The notes under the pieces: model-generated
Databases searched by the model: none
The model's input: only the letters and a program-made list of their open reading frames with translations
What the model was told of the DNA's origin: nothing
In this document: piece after piece, positions 1 to 9,553 of the stretch
Position numbering within the stretch: position 1 is the first letter of the stretch
Layout of the letters: every line of letters begins with the position of its first letter
From: Marisediminitalea lipolytica
Lineage (GTDB): Bacteria > Pseudomonadota > Gammaproteobacteria > Enterobacterales > Alteromonadaceae
DNA: 64,000 nt
Reading direction: 5' to 3'
Assembly: GCF_001758465.1 (NCBI RefSeq)
Contig: NZ_MJIC01000010.1
Coordinates: forward strand, 744,001 to 808,000
Translations under genes and position numbers: made by a program

Positions 1-1431
1 GTTGGCGTAATCCCCGGCATACACAATGGCGGCTGAGATGGCACCGGTATTACTTTGCCCACTGATACCGCCAGGGGGGGTAGTGCCACCGCTAAAACTG
101 CCAATGGTTTTGGATAAATCCAGACTGCGTCCGTGAGTGCTGGCCGCTACCGGGGTTATCCAGGGCGCGTATTTATCACTGGTTGCCCGGTCCGGGCCGT
201 CATTACCGGCTGAGTGGGCAACAAAAATGCCAGCGTTATTGGCTGATAGCCAGGCTTCGCTTAAGGTATCACCCCAAACGTCTTCACCACCAGAAATGGA
301 ATAGTTGATGGCATCAACAATGCCGGTGGCTATGGCGTCGTCGATGGCGGCTATGGCAACGTTTCCGTAACAACCATTGTACTGGTCATCATTCTCACCG
401 GGTAAACATACCTGAAACGAAATGATATTGGCATGAGGCGCAACGCCACTGATCTGATCAAAGGTAAACGCGCCGGCATAACCATCACTTTGTTCCAGAT
501 CGTAGGCTAATCCTACCGCAGGAACGTCGTACAGGATGTTGCCAGCGGCAGTACTCGCCACGTGTGAACCATGACCGTTGTAATCTTCGCCATTACGCGG
601 CAGTCCTGGCGGGAAAATACTGGTGTCACTGTAATCATTGGTAATTTGAGGATAACTGTAAACACCAATAAGTTTGTCATTACAAAGGGAAGGGTAAGCG
701 ACTTCACAATCGCCAAGATAATTACCACTGCCCAGCGGGTTAGTATGGATATAACCATCGCCGCCTGTTGCGGCAAAGGAAGGGTGATCAGTATTAATGC
801 CAGTATCAAAAATGGCCACCACAGTACCTTCCCCAAGGGCATTGATACTTTGCTGTGTATTGCCTGCCCAGACAGCCGTAGCGCCTATCAGGGATGGGCT
901 CGTATCGGTAGTCAGGTGAAACTTCTTATCTGCGGTTACCGCTTTTATGCCGCTCAGTTTTCTGATTTGTACCGCCTGCGCGGGTGTCAGCTCCACAACC
1001 ATACCGTTAATGGCAAGCTGAAACTGGCGCTTAACCTTGGTATCGCCGGTTATTCGGGCAATGTCATTCAGCACAGATTGCTGACGCTGCTGTAAATACT
1101 TACGATAAGCTCTGACGTGATTAGCCTGCGTATCCAGCTTCCGCTTAGCCGCTTTACCCGGTGTTAATCCTGATGGCTCGGTCTTGGGATTGGTCGCCGA
1201 AAACCCTGTAATGCTGCCGTTATACTGGGCCACTGCAGGTTCATTCAACTGCACGATATAGGTTTGTTTACCCTTAACCTGACTATCTGCTTTAGCCGTG
1301 ATTCGATTAACCGATGGCGTCGGTTTATTAACCGAATTCGGCAGAATCTGTTCTTCCTGCGCAACGCTGGTGTGAGTGAGCAATACAAGGCTTAACGCAC
1401 TCGTAATTAATGATAAGGACTTCACATTCAT
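1..1431 (-). CDS. Secreted S8 (subtilisin-like) serine protease, 5' part only
   Basis: The minus-strand frame is open from the ATG at 1431 to the window edge, giving 477 codons without a stop; the 3' end lies outside. Residues 1-24 form a signal peptide ending in SVA before QEEQ. Residues about 54-175 look like an inhibitor I9-type propeptide (KQTYIVQLNEPAVAQY). The catalytic domain follows with the Asp motif AIFDTG (D209) and the His motif NGHGSH (H287), and an oxyanion-hole-type AGN later. The last visible residues run into what is probably a PA-domain insert. The catalytic Ser is off the edge, so activity cannot be confirmed. By family it is an exported endopeptidase for protein scavenging. 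It is transcribed away from the bkd operon, and the two share a 314-bp intergenic region. Confidence 0.9.
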   Translation of the reverse strand, partial: MNVKSLSLITSALSLVLLTHTSVAQEEQILPNSVNKPTPSVNRITAKADSQVKGKQTYIVQLNEPAVAQYNGSITGFSATNPKTEPSGLTPGKAAKRKLDTQANHVRAYRKYLQQRQQSVLNDIARITGDTKVKRQFQLAINGMVVELTPAQAVQIRKLSGIKAVTADKKFHLTTDTSPSLIGATAVWAGNTQQSINALGEGTVVAIFDTGINTDHPSFAATGGDGYIHTNPLGSGNYLGDCEVAYPSLCNDKLIGVYSYPQITNDYSDTSIFPPGLPRNGEDYNGHGSHVASTAAGNILYDVPAVGLAYDLEQSDGYAGAFTFDQISGVAPHANIISFQVCLPGENDDQYNGCYGNVAIAAIDDAIATGIVDAINYSISGGEDVWGDTLSEAWLSANNAGIFVAHSAGNDGPDRATSDKYAPWITPVAASTHGRSLDLSKTIGSFSGGTTPPGGISGQSNTGAISAAIVYAGDYAN

Positions 1432-1745
1432 ACTCCGTAGTGAAAAGAACAGTGTCCTGTTACTTATAGTATTGTGGGTTTTAACACAGCCACAGCACAG
1501 ATGTAATACCTGTTACGCAGGTTATGTGATTCTGGCTCTCAGGTGACTGCTATCCTAATAATTTAAGCTGAATCTAAGCTGACTTTGGCCAAACCGGCAA
1601 AGATTAAACAGAACGTCCCATTTTGGTCGAATCGATTAGGATGAATAGTTTAATAAAATGTAAACGCAATGTTATTTTGATAAGACGCTCCTGCCTGTCA
1701 TGCTCTAAAGTATAAAGAAATAATAAGACAGTTTAGAGGCAGCTG
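1432..1745. other. Divergent intergenic region between protease and bkd operon
   Basis: About 314 bp without a credible gene. It must carry the promoters of both the S8 protease and the bkd operon. It is AT-rich near 1640-1735, with several -10-like TATAAA/TAATAA strings. I could not assign a convincing -35/-10 pair or a known operator. A GAGGC Shine-Dalgarno-like string lies just before the bkd ATG at 1746. Confidence 0.5.
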
Positions 1746-2936
1746 ATGAACGACAGAAATCACCTGGGGAATGTGTCGGTGACACATGAGGTCAGGATAA
1801 TCGAAAACGGCTTACTGGATATTCCCATGCTGGCGATTCTTGATGCTGATGGCAATATCTATCCTGATGCCAGTGAGCCGGCATTACGCCAGGAACTGGC
1901 CGTTAAGATGTATCACACCATGTTGTACACCCGCATGCTGGATGAGCGCATGGTGGCTGCGCAACGTCAGGGCCGGATCAGTTTTTATCTTGCCAGCACG
2001 GGCGAAGAAGCGGCGGTAGTTGGCAGTGCGGCGGCGTTGTCTGATAAGGATATGATCATGAGTCAGTACCGTGAGCAGGGCGCCCTGGCATTTCGGGGCT
2101 ATACCTCAGCCCAGTTTATGAACCAGATGTTTTCTAATCGCCTGGATCCCAACAAGGGGCGGCAAATGCCTATTCACTATGGTGATAAAACCCTCAATTT
2201 TATGACCATTTCATCGCCGCTGGGTACGCAAATTCCCCAGGCAGCTGGCTATGCCTATGGCCAGAAATTACAGGGCAATGACGCGCTGACCATTTGTTAT
2301 TTTGGTGAAGGCGCCGCCTCAGAAGGGGATTTTCACGCTGGTTTAAATATGGCCGCCGTTCTTAACTGCCCGGTCATTTTCTTCTGCCGTAACAATGGTT
2401 ATGCCATCTCCACCCCGGCAGAAGAACAGTTTGCCGGTGATGGTATCGCATCGAGAGGCATCGGCTATGGCGTGAGAACTATCCGCGTTGATGGCAACGA
2501 TCCACTGGCGGTGTACAGTGCCACTGTTAAGGCGAGGGAGTTAGCGTTATCGAGTTTACAACCGGTATTGATAGAAGCCATGACCTATCGGCTGGCAGCG
2601 CATTCTACCTCAGATGATCCCAGTGGTTACCGTTCGAAAAAAGAAGAAGAAAAATGGCGTTTAAAAGATCCGCTGCAACGGTTCAAAGTCTGGCTGAGCA
2701 ATAAAGGCTGGCTGGCCGAAGCGGATACCGAAGACTTCCTGAAAACGGTTCGCAGCGACATTCTGGACGCGCTGAAAACGGCGGAGAAGGTCCCGGTTAA
2801 TCCCATCAGCGATATAGTGGAAGATGTTTACAGTGAAGTGCCGTGGCATCTGCAGGCACAGCGCGAAGCATTATTGGTCCACATCAAACGTTACCCGGAT
2901 AAATATCCTAAAACAGCGGGTGAGGTGAACAAGTAA
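1746..2936 (+). CDS. bkdA1: Branched-chain 2-oxoacid dehydrogenase E1 component, alpha subunit
   Basis: E1 alpha of the BCKDH complex decarboxylates 2-oxoisovalerate and related oxoacids from Val, Leu and Ile, using thiamine diphosphate. The 396-residue length fits the bacterial BkdA1 family. The ThDP-binding motif is visible around residues 186-217 ([15 protein letters not shown] then NN), preceded by [10 protein letters not shown]. The N-terminal extension ([13 protein letters not shown]) is typical of BkdA1 rather than PDH E1 alpha. The last base of its stop codon is the first base of the next start (TAATG), so translation with bkdA2 is probably coupled. First gene of a three-gene operon that ends with E2; there is no E3 (lipoamide dehydrogenase) here, so the complex presumably uses a shared Lpd encoded elsewhere. 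Confidence 0.95.
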   Translation: MNDRNHLGNVSVTHEVRIIENGLLDIPMLAILDADGNIYPDASEPALRQELAVKMYHTMLYTRMLDERMVAAQRQGRISFYLASTGEEAAVVGSAAALSDKDMIMSQYREQGALAFRGYTSAQFMNQMFSNRLDPNKGRQMPIHYGDKTLNFMTISSPLGTQIPQAAGYAYGQKLQGNDALTICYFGEGAASEGDFHAGLNMAAVLNCPVIFFCRNNGYAISTPAEEQFAGDGIASRGIGYGVRTIRVDGNDPLAVYSATVKARELALSSLQPVLIEAMTYRLAAHSTSDDPSGYRSKKEEEKWRLKDPLQRFKVWLSNKGWLAEADTEDFLKTVRSDILDALKTAEKVPVNPISDIVEDVYSEVPWHLQAQREALLVHIKRYPDKYPKTAGEVNK

Positions 2937-3913
2937 TGGCAAAGTTAAATTTACTCCAGGCCATCAATCAGGCGCTGATCACCGCCATGAGTGAAGACGA
3001 AAAAGTTGTCGTATTTGGCGAAGATGTGGGTCACTTTGGTGGTGTGTTTCGGGCCACCAGTCATTTGCAGGAAAAGTTTGGTAAAGCCCGCTGCTTTAAT
3101 ACGCCGCTTACCGAGCAGGGCATTATCGGCTTTGCGAATGGCCTGGCAGCCCAGGGCAGTGTACCGGTGGCTGAAATTCAGTTTGGTGATTATATCTTTC
3201 CGGCCTTTGACCAAATCGTCAATGAAACCGCGAAATTTCGCTATCGCTCCGGAGGGCAATTCTCCTGTGGCTCGCTGACTATCCGTACTCCCTATGGCGG
3301 TGGTATTGCCGGCGGTCATTATCATTCGCAATCGCCGGAAGCTTTCTTCAGTCATGTCCCCGGGCTTAAGGTGGTGGTGCCGCGGGATCCTTATCAGGCA
3401 AAAGGCTTGTTACTGGGGGCTATCCGGGATGATAACCCGGTGTTATTCATGGAACCCAAACGACTTTACCGGGCCTCGGTCTGTGAAGTGCCGGAAGAAG
3501 ACTATTCCATTGGTCTGGGCAAGGCTGAGGTTATTCAGGAAGGCAGTGATATTACGCTACTGGCCTGGGGCGCGCAGGTAGAGATTATTCAGAAAGCCGC
3601 CACGATGGCACTGGAAGATGGAGTGTCCTGTGAAATTATCGATTTACGCAGTATTTTGCCCTGGGATGCGCACACCGTTGCCGAATCGGTGATGAAAACC
3701 GGGCGCCTGTTAATCAACCATGAAGCGCCGGTAACCTCAGGTTTTGGCAGCGAAATCGCTGCGCACATTCAGGAACAGTGCTTTTTGTACCTCGAAGCGC
3801 CCATTACCCGGGTTTGCGGTCTGGACACGCCTTATCCTCTGGCGCATGAAAAAGAATACATGCCGGATGAGTTCAAGACCTACGAAGCCTTAAAACGCAT
3901 GCTGAATTACTGA
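2936..3913 (+). CDS. bkdA2: Branched-chain 2-oxoacid dehydrogenase E1 component, beta subunit
   Basis: A 325-residue transketolase-like beta subunit that pairs with BkdA1 to form the E1 heterotetramer. Visible features are [15 protein letters not shown] near the N-terminus, the conserved PLTEQGI segment (E60, equivalent to the Glu that activates ThDP), the central pyrimidine-binding region ([15 protein letters not shown]), and a C-terminal transketolase domain from about residue 200 with [12 protein letters not shown] and [13 protein letters not shown]. The start overlaps the bkdA1 stop by one base and the gene ends 8 bp before the E2 gene. Length and motifs match the family with no sign of damage. 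Confidence 0.95.
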   Translation: MAKLNLLQAINQALITAMSEDEKVVVFGEDVGHFGGVFRATSHLQEKFGKARCFNTPLTEQGIIGFANGLAAQGSVPVAEIQFGDYIFPAFDQIVNETAKFRYRSGGQFSCGSLTIRTPYGGGIAGGHYHSQSPEAFFSHVPGLKVVVPRDPYQAKGLLLGAIRDDNPVLFMEPKRLYRASVCEVPEEDYSIGLGKAEVIQEGSDITLLAWGAQVEIIQKAATMALEDGVSCEIIDLRSILPWDAHTVAESVMKTGRLLINHEAPVTSGFGSEIAAHIQEQCFLYLEAPITRVCGLDTPYPLAHEKEYMPDEFKTYEALKRMLNY

Positions 3914-3921
3914 GGTTAAAT

Positions 3922-5496
3922 ATGACAGATTTTATTTTGCCTGATATTGGTGAAGGCGTAGTGGAGTGCGAGTTACTTGAGTGGCTGGTTAATGAAGGTG
4001 ATACGGTAGCAGAAGACCAACCCGTTGCCGAGGTGATGACTGATAAAGCCACAGTGCAGATACCCGCTATGCATGGTGGCGTTATTACGCGGCTTTATTA
4101 TCAGCCCGGGGATATTGCCAAGGTGCATGCGCCGCTGTTTGAGCTTAAACAGCATAGCGAGCAAAGCCAACCGGAGCAGTCGGAAATCGAAACGCCTAGG
4201 GGCAGCGATCCGGAACCAGAGCCGGTGAACACAGACCCGGTAGGAGCGGTCGAAACGTTTATCCTGCCTGATATTGGCGAGGGGATAGTAGAGTGTGAAA
4301 TTGTTAAATGGCATGTCGATGAAGGGGATTTTGTAAAAGAAGATGACGTTGTCGTTGAGGTAATGACCGATAAAGCGGTGGTTGAGATCCCGGCTAAGCA
4401 TGGCGGTACGCTGATCCGGCGCTACAATGAGGTGGGTCAGGTGGCGAAAGTGCATGAAGCTTTATTTGAGTTGTCGGCTACTGATGCTACTTCCTCGCAA
4501 ACCATTAACAGTGCACCGGCTATTACTCAGACTTCACCACAAATTGCTGACAAACCCGCACATGGGTTTCAGGAAGGCAATGTTGAACCGCCCAAAGTCA
4601 TCGCAGGAAAGGTGCCTGCAAGTCCGGCAGTAAGACGTCTGGCCAAAGAAAATAACCTCACCCTGGATAAGATCACCGCTACCGGTAAGAAAGGCCGGGT
4701 GCTTAAACAAGATGTCCTTAATGCGATGAATCAACCGGTACAGAAGGCAGAACAGCCTCCTGCCAGCAACACGATAGACCGGGGGCAAGGCGAGGGAAGA
4801 ACCGTCGCTTTAACGCCTGTGCAAAAAGCCATGGCGAAACAAATGACCCGTTCAGTCAGCACTATCCCGCACTTTACCGTGTCTGATGAACTTAACATGG
4901 ATGGATTAATTGATTTAAAAGCATCGCTTGCCGATCAGTTTGACAGTGCCGGGATAAAATTAACCTTTATGCCGTTCTTTATTAAAGCCTTGTCCTTGTG
5001 CTTAAGCGCCTATCCGCAATTTAATGCCCGTTTGAGTGAAGATGGCAACAGCATGACTTACCTGACAGACCATAACATCGGCTTTGCGGTAGACGGTGCA
5101 GCCGGTCTGCTCGTGCCTAACATTAAGCGGGTGCAATCCATGAGCCTGATGGACATTGGCCAGGAAATGCAGCGTATTGTGGCTGATGCCCGTGAGGGCA
5201 AAGTAACCGGTGCGGATCTCAGGGACGGCACCATTAGCATTTCCAATGTAGGCGTGCTGGGTGGTACTACGGCAACACCGATTATTAACCATCCGGAACT
5301 GGCGATTGTTGCGCTGGGTAAGATTCAGCAACTGCCGCGCTTTGATGCTCAGCAAAATGTAGTGAGTCAGTCGATTATGCAGGTCAGCTGGTCAGCCGAT
5401 CACCGGGTAATTGATGGTGCCACCATGGTACGGTTTAACAATTTATGGCTGGATTACCTCACTAATCCGCTGAAAATGTTAAGTCAGTTGCATTGA
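3922..5496 (+). CDS. bkdB: Branched-chain 2-oxoacid dehydrogenase E2 (dihydrolipoyl acyltransferase), two lipoyl domains
   Basis: A 524-residue E2 core that passes the branched acyl group from E1 to CoA. Two near-duplicate lipoyl domains are visible at about residues 2-76 and 113-187, each with the lipoylation motif (MTDKATV, K42; MTDKAVV, K151). An acidic, proline-containing linker (80-110) separates them. The E1/E3-binding domain is at about 233-267 (ASPAVRRLAKE and GKKGRVLKQDV). The catalytic domain follows from about 295, with the CoA-acyltransferase signature DHRVIDG (H494, D498) near the C-terminus. Many bacterial BkdB proteins carry a single lipoyl domain, so the duplication is worth noting but not unusual for marine gammaproteobacteria. 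A strong hairpin at 5562-5587 closes the operon. Confidence 0.94.
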   Translation: MTDFILPDIGEGVVECELLEWLVNEGDTVAEDQPVAEVMTDKATVQIPAMHGGVITRLYYQPGDIAKVHAPLFELKQHSEQSQPEQSEIETPRGSDPEPEPVNTDPVGAVETFILPDIGEGIVECEIVKWHVDEGDFVKEDDVVVEVMTDKAVVEIPAKHGGTLIRRYNEVGQVAKVHEALFELSATDATSSQTINSAPAITQTSPQIADKPAHGFQEGNVEPPKVIAGKVPASPAVRRLAKENNLTLDKITATGKKGRVLKQDVLNAMNQPVQKAEQPPASNTIDRGQGEGRTVALTPVQKAMAKQMTRSVSTIPHFTVSDELNMDGLIDLKASLADQFDSAGIKLTFMPFFIKALSLCLSAYPQFNARLSEDGNSMTYLTDHNIGFAVDGAAGLLVPNIKRVQSMSLMDIGQEMQRIVADAREGKVTGADLRDGTISISNVGVLGGTTATPIINHPELAIVALGKIQQLPRFDAQQNVVSQSIMQVSWSADHRVIDGATMVRFNNLWLDYLTNPLKMLSQLH

Positions 5497-5561
5497 AATC
5501 ATTATAGCGTTGACACCTCAGGCACAAATCAATGTACTGGCAAGTTACCTTACTCAACGAT

Positions 5562-5587
5562 AAACTTGCGCGATTCGCGCAAGTTTT
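5562..5587 (+). terminator. Intrinsic terminator of the bkd operon
   Basis: Perfect 11-bp stem AAACTTGCGCG / CGCGCAAGTTT with a 3-base centre, followed directly by T. It lies 65 bp after the bkdB stop and before rlmJ. The U-tract is short (it overlaps the stem's TTTT), so it may be partly leaky into rlmJ. Confidence 0.7.
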
Positions 5588-5644
5588 GCCTGTACCAGAC
5601 ATAGCAATGCTATCCGGGTACCGGCCTCATGAGAGAACATCATT

Positions 5645-6502
5645 TTGCTAAGCTATCAACACGGCTATCATGCCGGAAACCACGCTGACATTCTTAAGCA
5701 CTTATGTTGGCTGGCTGTCATTAACCGGCTCAAACAAAAAAATAAGCCGTTTAACCTGATTGATACCCATGGTGGATCGGGATGCTACCGACTGGATTCA
5801 GCACAAGCTAATAAAACCGGCGAGTATAAGGACGGTATTCTCAAGCTCGATCAGTTTTCCCCGCAGGATCCATTGCTCATAGATTATCTGTCTTCACTTG
5901 CCGTTTACCGTAATCACAACGAATACCCGGGGTCGCCGGTGCTGGCGGCTGACCTGTTGCGGGATAACGATTCACTGCATGTGATGGAGCTTCACCCCGG
6001 TGAGTTTGATAATTTAAAAGCTAACCTTAAACAGCATAACGGGGCAGGCCACGTACACAGTCATTTTCGTGATGGTCTTGAGGGTTTGGTGGCGTTATCA
6101 CCGCCAAAGCCTAATCGCGGCGCTGTACTCATCGACCCGCCTTATGAGTCCCGTTCGGAATATCAGGCGGTTGTTAAAGCCGTTAAAGATTGTCTGAAAC
6201 GCTGGCCTCAGGCGCAAATTCTTATCTGGTATCCGTTATTGTCTGACCGGGCCGGTGACAAACAGGGCGAGGCCGAAGCAATGTGTCAGAGGCTGGCTGA
6301 ACTTAACCACGACGTTCTGCAAGTAGAATTACTGGCCGAAGATAAAGCAGCGGATACGGGCATGTATGGCTCAGGTGTGTGTTTTATCAATCCAGCCTGG
6401 CAAGTCGACAATATCCTTGATGCCAGTTTAACAGAGCTTAGCCCGCGACTTGGCACCCAGTGTCAGTACAACGTGGCGTGGTTAAATAAACTCGAGTCAT
6501 GA
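5645..6502 (+). CDS. rlmJ: 23S rRNA (adenine(2030)-N6)-methyltransferase RlmJ
   Basis: 285 residues. The N-terminus (MLSYQHGYHAGNHADILKH) is the RlmJ signature, and this fixes the unusual TTG start at 5645, with a GAGAGAA Shine-Dalgarno-like string upstream. The catalytic motif LIDPPYES (DPPY at 164-167) is the N6-adenine methyltransferase motif IV. The SAM-binding region around THGGSG (residues 41-46) is intact. By family it makes m6A2030 in 23S rRNA. Its stop overlaps the next gene's start by four bases (ATGA), so it is translationally coupled to the kinase-like gene. Confidence 0.95.
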   Translation: MLSYQHGYHAGNHADILKHLCWLAVINRLKQKNKPFNLIDTHGGSGCYRLDSAQANKTGEYKDGILKLDQFSPQDPLLIDYLSSLAVYRNHNEYPGSPVLAADLLRDNDSLHVMELHPGEFDNLKANLKQHNGAGHVHSHFRDGLEGLVALSPPKPNRGAVLIDPPYESRSEYQAVVKAVKDCLKRWPQAQILIWYPLLSDRAGDKQGEAEAMCQRLAELNHDVLQVELLAEDKAADTGMYGSGVCFINPAWQVDNILDASLTELSPRLGTQCQYNVAWLNKLES

Positions 6503-8343
6503 CCAGAAAAGGTATCCGCCATTTCTATATTCCGGAAGAGCAGTCGGTTTATCTGCTCTCCCATGCGGATGCCAAAAAGCTCAAAGACTGGATAGCACTC
6601 TGTGTGGCACAGCTACAGAGCCTGGGGTTTACCGATATCGGTCTTATAGGTAAGGGCGCTTATGGCTTTGCCTTTGGTGGCCGGGATAGCGCCGGGGCAG
6701 AAATGGTGTTTAAGTTTACCCGCATAACGCTGCCTGCCAGTATCCAGGACCGTCTTGAAGAAGAAGCCTTTATGCAGGGGCTGCTTGAGCACCCGCATAT
6801 TCCCGCCGTTAAAGAGTTTTATCAGCGGGGGCGGCAATCTATTTTAATGATGACACGGGCACCGGGCGTCGATCTTGAGCAAATCAGCCTGCGCGACGGC
6901 CCAATCCCGCCCCGTTTAGTGGTTAAAATGGCAGTGCAATTAGGCAGAATATTGCTTTATCTGCGCCAGTTTACCCATGATGGCAGCCCGCGGCCCATCG
7001 TCCACGGCGATATCAAACCGTCAAACCTGGTGTGGGATGAACATACCGAAAGCCTCAGCCTGATTGACTGGGGCTCCAGCGTGTATGCGCAGCTCGATGA
7101 GCATTTGCAGCCGGTGCAGAATAATGTGCTGGATTTAATGTCCGGCGACATTCAGGAAACAAACGCACGCCTGGGGGATATCTATTTTATCGGTGATGCC
7201 CAGCTAAATGGCGAACGCTCCAGCCCGCGCTTTGATGAACAGGGGCTGGCAGGCACGCTCTACGCGCTAGCCTCAGGCCAATCTGCCCGCTTTGCCCATG
7301 AGGTAATTACGCCTTCCTCTTTGGGTTTACCTAAGCTCTTGTCGGACATTCTTACCCATATGCTGAGTGACGATGTGACCAGTCAGCATGGCGGCGGCGA
7401 TTATTTACTGTCGCACCTTAATTTGTTGGAAAACATTGTGTTTGGTGATGATGTTCCGGCTCACTACGAGGCGTTGTTACCCGTATGGGTAGCTAAAGAA
7501 CATAAGAATATAGAATCTGTGGTGTATAGCTCGCGTAAGTCCTTTTTACGCCAGCAAAGTGACTTAACCAGTGAACAGTCACAGGCGATGTCGCAACTTG
7601 GTTACCTGAACGATGCCCAGTTTGAACGCTATTATAAAAATTACCTTGATGGCATGGGCGCTACCGAGAAAGGCTTTCTTGCGGCGATCAGCCGCCTGGC
7701 GCGTTACCCGGTTCTGGGCGGGCTGGTGATCCACTGGCAACCGGAAGGGGTGTATATTGATTCAAGTTTGAATCTGCAGGACCCAACCAAAGAGCAGGCG
7801 TTTAAGCATGCCGTGAATACGGTGGTTATACTGGCCCGGGCGATCCATCGTCAGGGCGTGTTCAAATGTTGCTTATTTGACGCCAAAAATACCCTGCACA
7901 TTGAACGGGACTCAGTTGACGCGCCCTTTGTGGCTGGTGCCGCGACGGCTATTCCTTATGAAAAGTCCAGTGTATCGTTAAGCGCATCGGAAAGCCGGGT
8001 GCATTCTTATTTTGAAGATGGCGATGATCCTGATGAGTTTCTCGCTCTGCCGCCACAAATCATGCAAGCCATTAAAGCGCTCAACGCTATTCATCATACT
8101 GGCTGCATTATTTTTGAAGCGCTGGAAAATCACCTTAAAATACATAGTTACTATCGTTTGCTTGATCATACGAAAGAAAATGAGTTTAATGCCTCATTAA
8201 ATGAAATCATTGTTTCACTGCCGTTATTGTCTGGCGAGGGGACTTGTGGCTTTATGAAGTTACCTTATAAAGACACGCGTTTTTTTGAGCATCGTGTCCG
8301 GTGTGCCGATAAATTTTACCCCCGGAATCCCCGTACGCGTTGA
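6499..8343 (+). CDS. Protein-kinase-fold protein with C-terminal domain of unknown function
   Basis: 614 residues. The first about 310 residues form a eukaryotic-type kinase domain: a glycine loop GKGAYGFAFGG (51-61), a candidate ATP-anchoring Lys in VFKFTR (K72), a catalytic loop HGDIKPSN (H169, D171, K173, N176) and a metal-binding DWG in place of DFG (D190). HGD instead of HRD and DWG instead of DFG point to an atypical, possibly non-regulated kinase, but all catalytic residues are present. Residues about 320-600 are not recognised; there is no transmembrane segment or extracellular sensor. It overlaps rlmJ by 4 bp and is followed 58 bp later by tesB. Substrate and role are unknown; its link with rRNA methylation is only positional. 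Confidence 0.8.
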   Translation: MTRKGIRHFYIPEEQSVYLLSHADAKKLKDWIALCVAQLQSLGFTDIGLIGKGAYGFAFGGRDSAGAEMVFKFTRITLPASIQDRLEEEAFMQGLLEHPHIPAVKEFYQRGRQSILMMTRAPGVDLEQISLRDGPIPPRLVVKMAVQLGRILLYLRQFTHDGSPRPIVHGDIKPSNLVWDEHTESLSLIDWGSSVYAQLDEHLQPVQNNVLDLMSGDIQETNARLGDIYFIGDAQLNGERSSPRFDEQGLAGTLYALASGQSARFAHEVITPSSLGLPKLLSDILTHMLSDDVTSQHGGGDYLLSHLNLLENIVFGDDVPAHYEALLPVWVAKEHKNIESVVYSSRKSFLRQQSDLTSEQSQAMSQLGYLNDAQFERYYKNYLDGMGATEKGFLAAISRLARYPVLGGLVIHWQPEGVYIDSSLNLQDPTKEQAFKHAVNTVVILARAIHRQGVFKCCLFDAKNTLHIERDSVDAPFVAGAATAIPYEKSSVSLSASESRVHSYFEDGDDPDEFLALPPQIMQAIKALNAIHHTGCIIFEALENHLKIHSYYRLLDHTKENEFNASLNEIIVSLPLLSGEGTCGFMKLPYKDTRFFEHRVRCADKFYPRNPRTR

Positions 8344-8401
8344 ATATCTGCATAATTCGCAGAGTGGGCAGTGATCGTCTCTAATGTTTTGGGAGTGAGT
8401 C

Positions 8402-9268
8402 GTGGAACAGGAAAACGAAGTTAAAGTATCTTCATTATTAGAACTGGAAACGCTGGAACAAGGTCTTTACCGTGGCCAGAGCTGGGATTTAGGCTTTCGC
8501 GCTCTGTTTGGCGGTCAAGTGTTGGGCCAGGCGTTAAAAGCCGCCTGGGAAAGTGTCCCCGAAGGCCGGGTTGCCCATTCTTTCCATAGCTACTTCTTAT
8601 TGCCCGGCGATGCTTCTTTACCTGTGGTTTATGATGTAGAAACGGTGCGTGATGGTAAGAGTTTCTCGGCCAGACGAGTTAAGGCTATTCAGAACGGGCG
8701 TAATATCTTTTATATGACAGCGTCGTTCCAACTCCCAGAAGAGGGCATGCAGCATCAGTATGCTGCTATGCCTGACGTTCCTGCGCCACTGGAAGTGGAG
8801 CCGGATATAAGAATGTATGAGCGATACTTCGATAGCATGGGGCGCCGGATGCAAAAAGCATTAAGCTACCATCGCCCTATTGATATTCGCACCATCGACG
8901 CAGAAAATTCGATTTCGTCAAATACCAGTACGCCAGAACGCTATACCTGGCTACGCGCGAATGAAGAACTCGGGGACTCGCAGGCTATGCATCAGGCTGC
9001 GTTGGCCTACGCCAGTGATTACCACTTTTTAACAACCTCATTGCAACCTCACGGTGTCAAAATTACCGACCGAAACCTGAGAATAGCCACTATCGACCAT
9101 GCCATGTGGTTTCACCGCCCGATTAATATGAATGACTGGTTACTCTATTCTATCGAAAGTCCGGTCAGTGGCGGTTCAAGAGGCTTAGTCAGAGGTCAGT
9201 TGTTTAATCAGCAGGGTGAGTTAGTTGCGTCTACCATGCAGGAAGGCCTGATGCGGATCACCGAGTGA
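8402..9268 (+). CDS. tesB: Acyl-CoA thioesterase II (TesB)
   Basis: 288 residues, the usual TesB length, with a GTG start at 8402 and GGGAGTGA upstream. It is a double hotdog protein that hydrolyses medium- and long-chain acyl-CoA to free acid and CoA. Visible landmarks are YRGQSWDLGFRALFGGQVLGQAL (first hotdog), HSFHSYFLLPGD, the catalytic Asp in ASDYHFL (D206), DHAMWFHRP, and the catalytic Gln in STMQEGLMR (Q280). It lies alone after the kinase gene. The next + gene is 503 bp downstream, and no + strand terminator is obvious. Confidence 0.94.
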   Translation: MEQENEVKVSSLLELETLEQGLYRGQSWDLGFRALFGGQVLGQALKAAWESVPEGRVAHSFHSYFLLPGDASLPVVYDVETVRDGKSFSARRVKAIQNGRNIFYMTASFQLPEEGMQHQYAAMPDVPAPLEVEPDIRMYERYFDSMGRRMQKALSYHRPIDIRTIDAENSISSNTSTPERYTWLRANEELGDSQAMHQAALAYASDYHFLTTSLQPHGVKITDRNLRIATIDHAMWFHRPINMNDWLLYSIESPVSGGSRGLVRGQLFNQQGELVASTMQEGLMRITE

Positions 9269-9323
9269 CCTGCCTCGCTTTACGTTTAGTCATAGCAGGG
9301 TGACAACAGAAAGTTTTCTTCCC

Positions 9324-9358
9324 AATAAAAAATGCCCAGAACTTAAAAAGCTCCGGGC
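9324..9358 (-). terminator. Minus-strand intrinsic terminator with no annotated minus-strand gene
   Basis: Read on the minus strand, arms GCCCGGAGCT and AGTTCTGGGC pair over 10 positions (two as G-U) around a 5-base loop, and are followed by ATTTTTTATT. On the plus strand the same hairpin is followed by CTAGGGG, not T, so it cannot serve tesB. It implies a leftward transcript that ends here, yet no leftward gene exists before 42921. Confidence 0.65.
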
Positions 9359-9450
9359 CTAGGGGAATGGCTCATTGCTGAGCCGTGCGCTAACTTTTAC
9401 AAAGGGAGGGTGAACAAATCATCTTTGTAGATTTGTAATCATAGCTCAAA
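9324..9450 (-). ncRNA. Candidate small RNA on the minus strand
   Basis: On the minus strand a perfect 6-bp hairpin GGCTCAGCAATGAGCC (plus coordinates 9369-9384, GCAA loop) is followed by about 10 unpaired bases (ATTCCCCTAG) and then the terminator at 9358-9324. Hairpin, single-stranded linker and Rho-independent terminator is the usual small-RNA layout. The 5' end is unknown (9450 is a nominal limit) and I could not fix a promoter. It matches no named family that I recognise. Confidence 0.35.
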
Positions 9451-9553
9451 ATTGCTCACTTTATAAACAATTTTTTCAATCTGCCTTTATTTTGTTCAAT
9501 TATAGATGCTAACCAAGGGTTTACGCCAGATTTTAGGTGATTGATTGACAACA

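Noticed and set aside
571..1095. Long plus-strand open frame (174 codons)
   Set aside because: It is the antisense shadow of the S8 protease, whose minus-strand frame carries the Asp and His catalytic motifs and a signal peptide.
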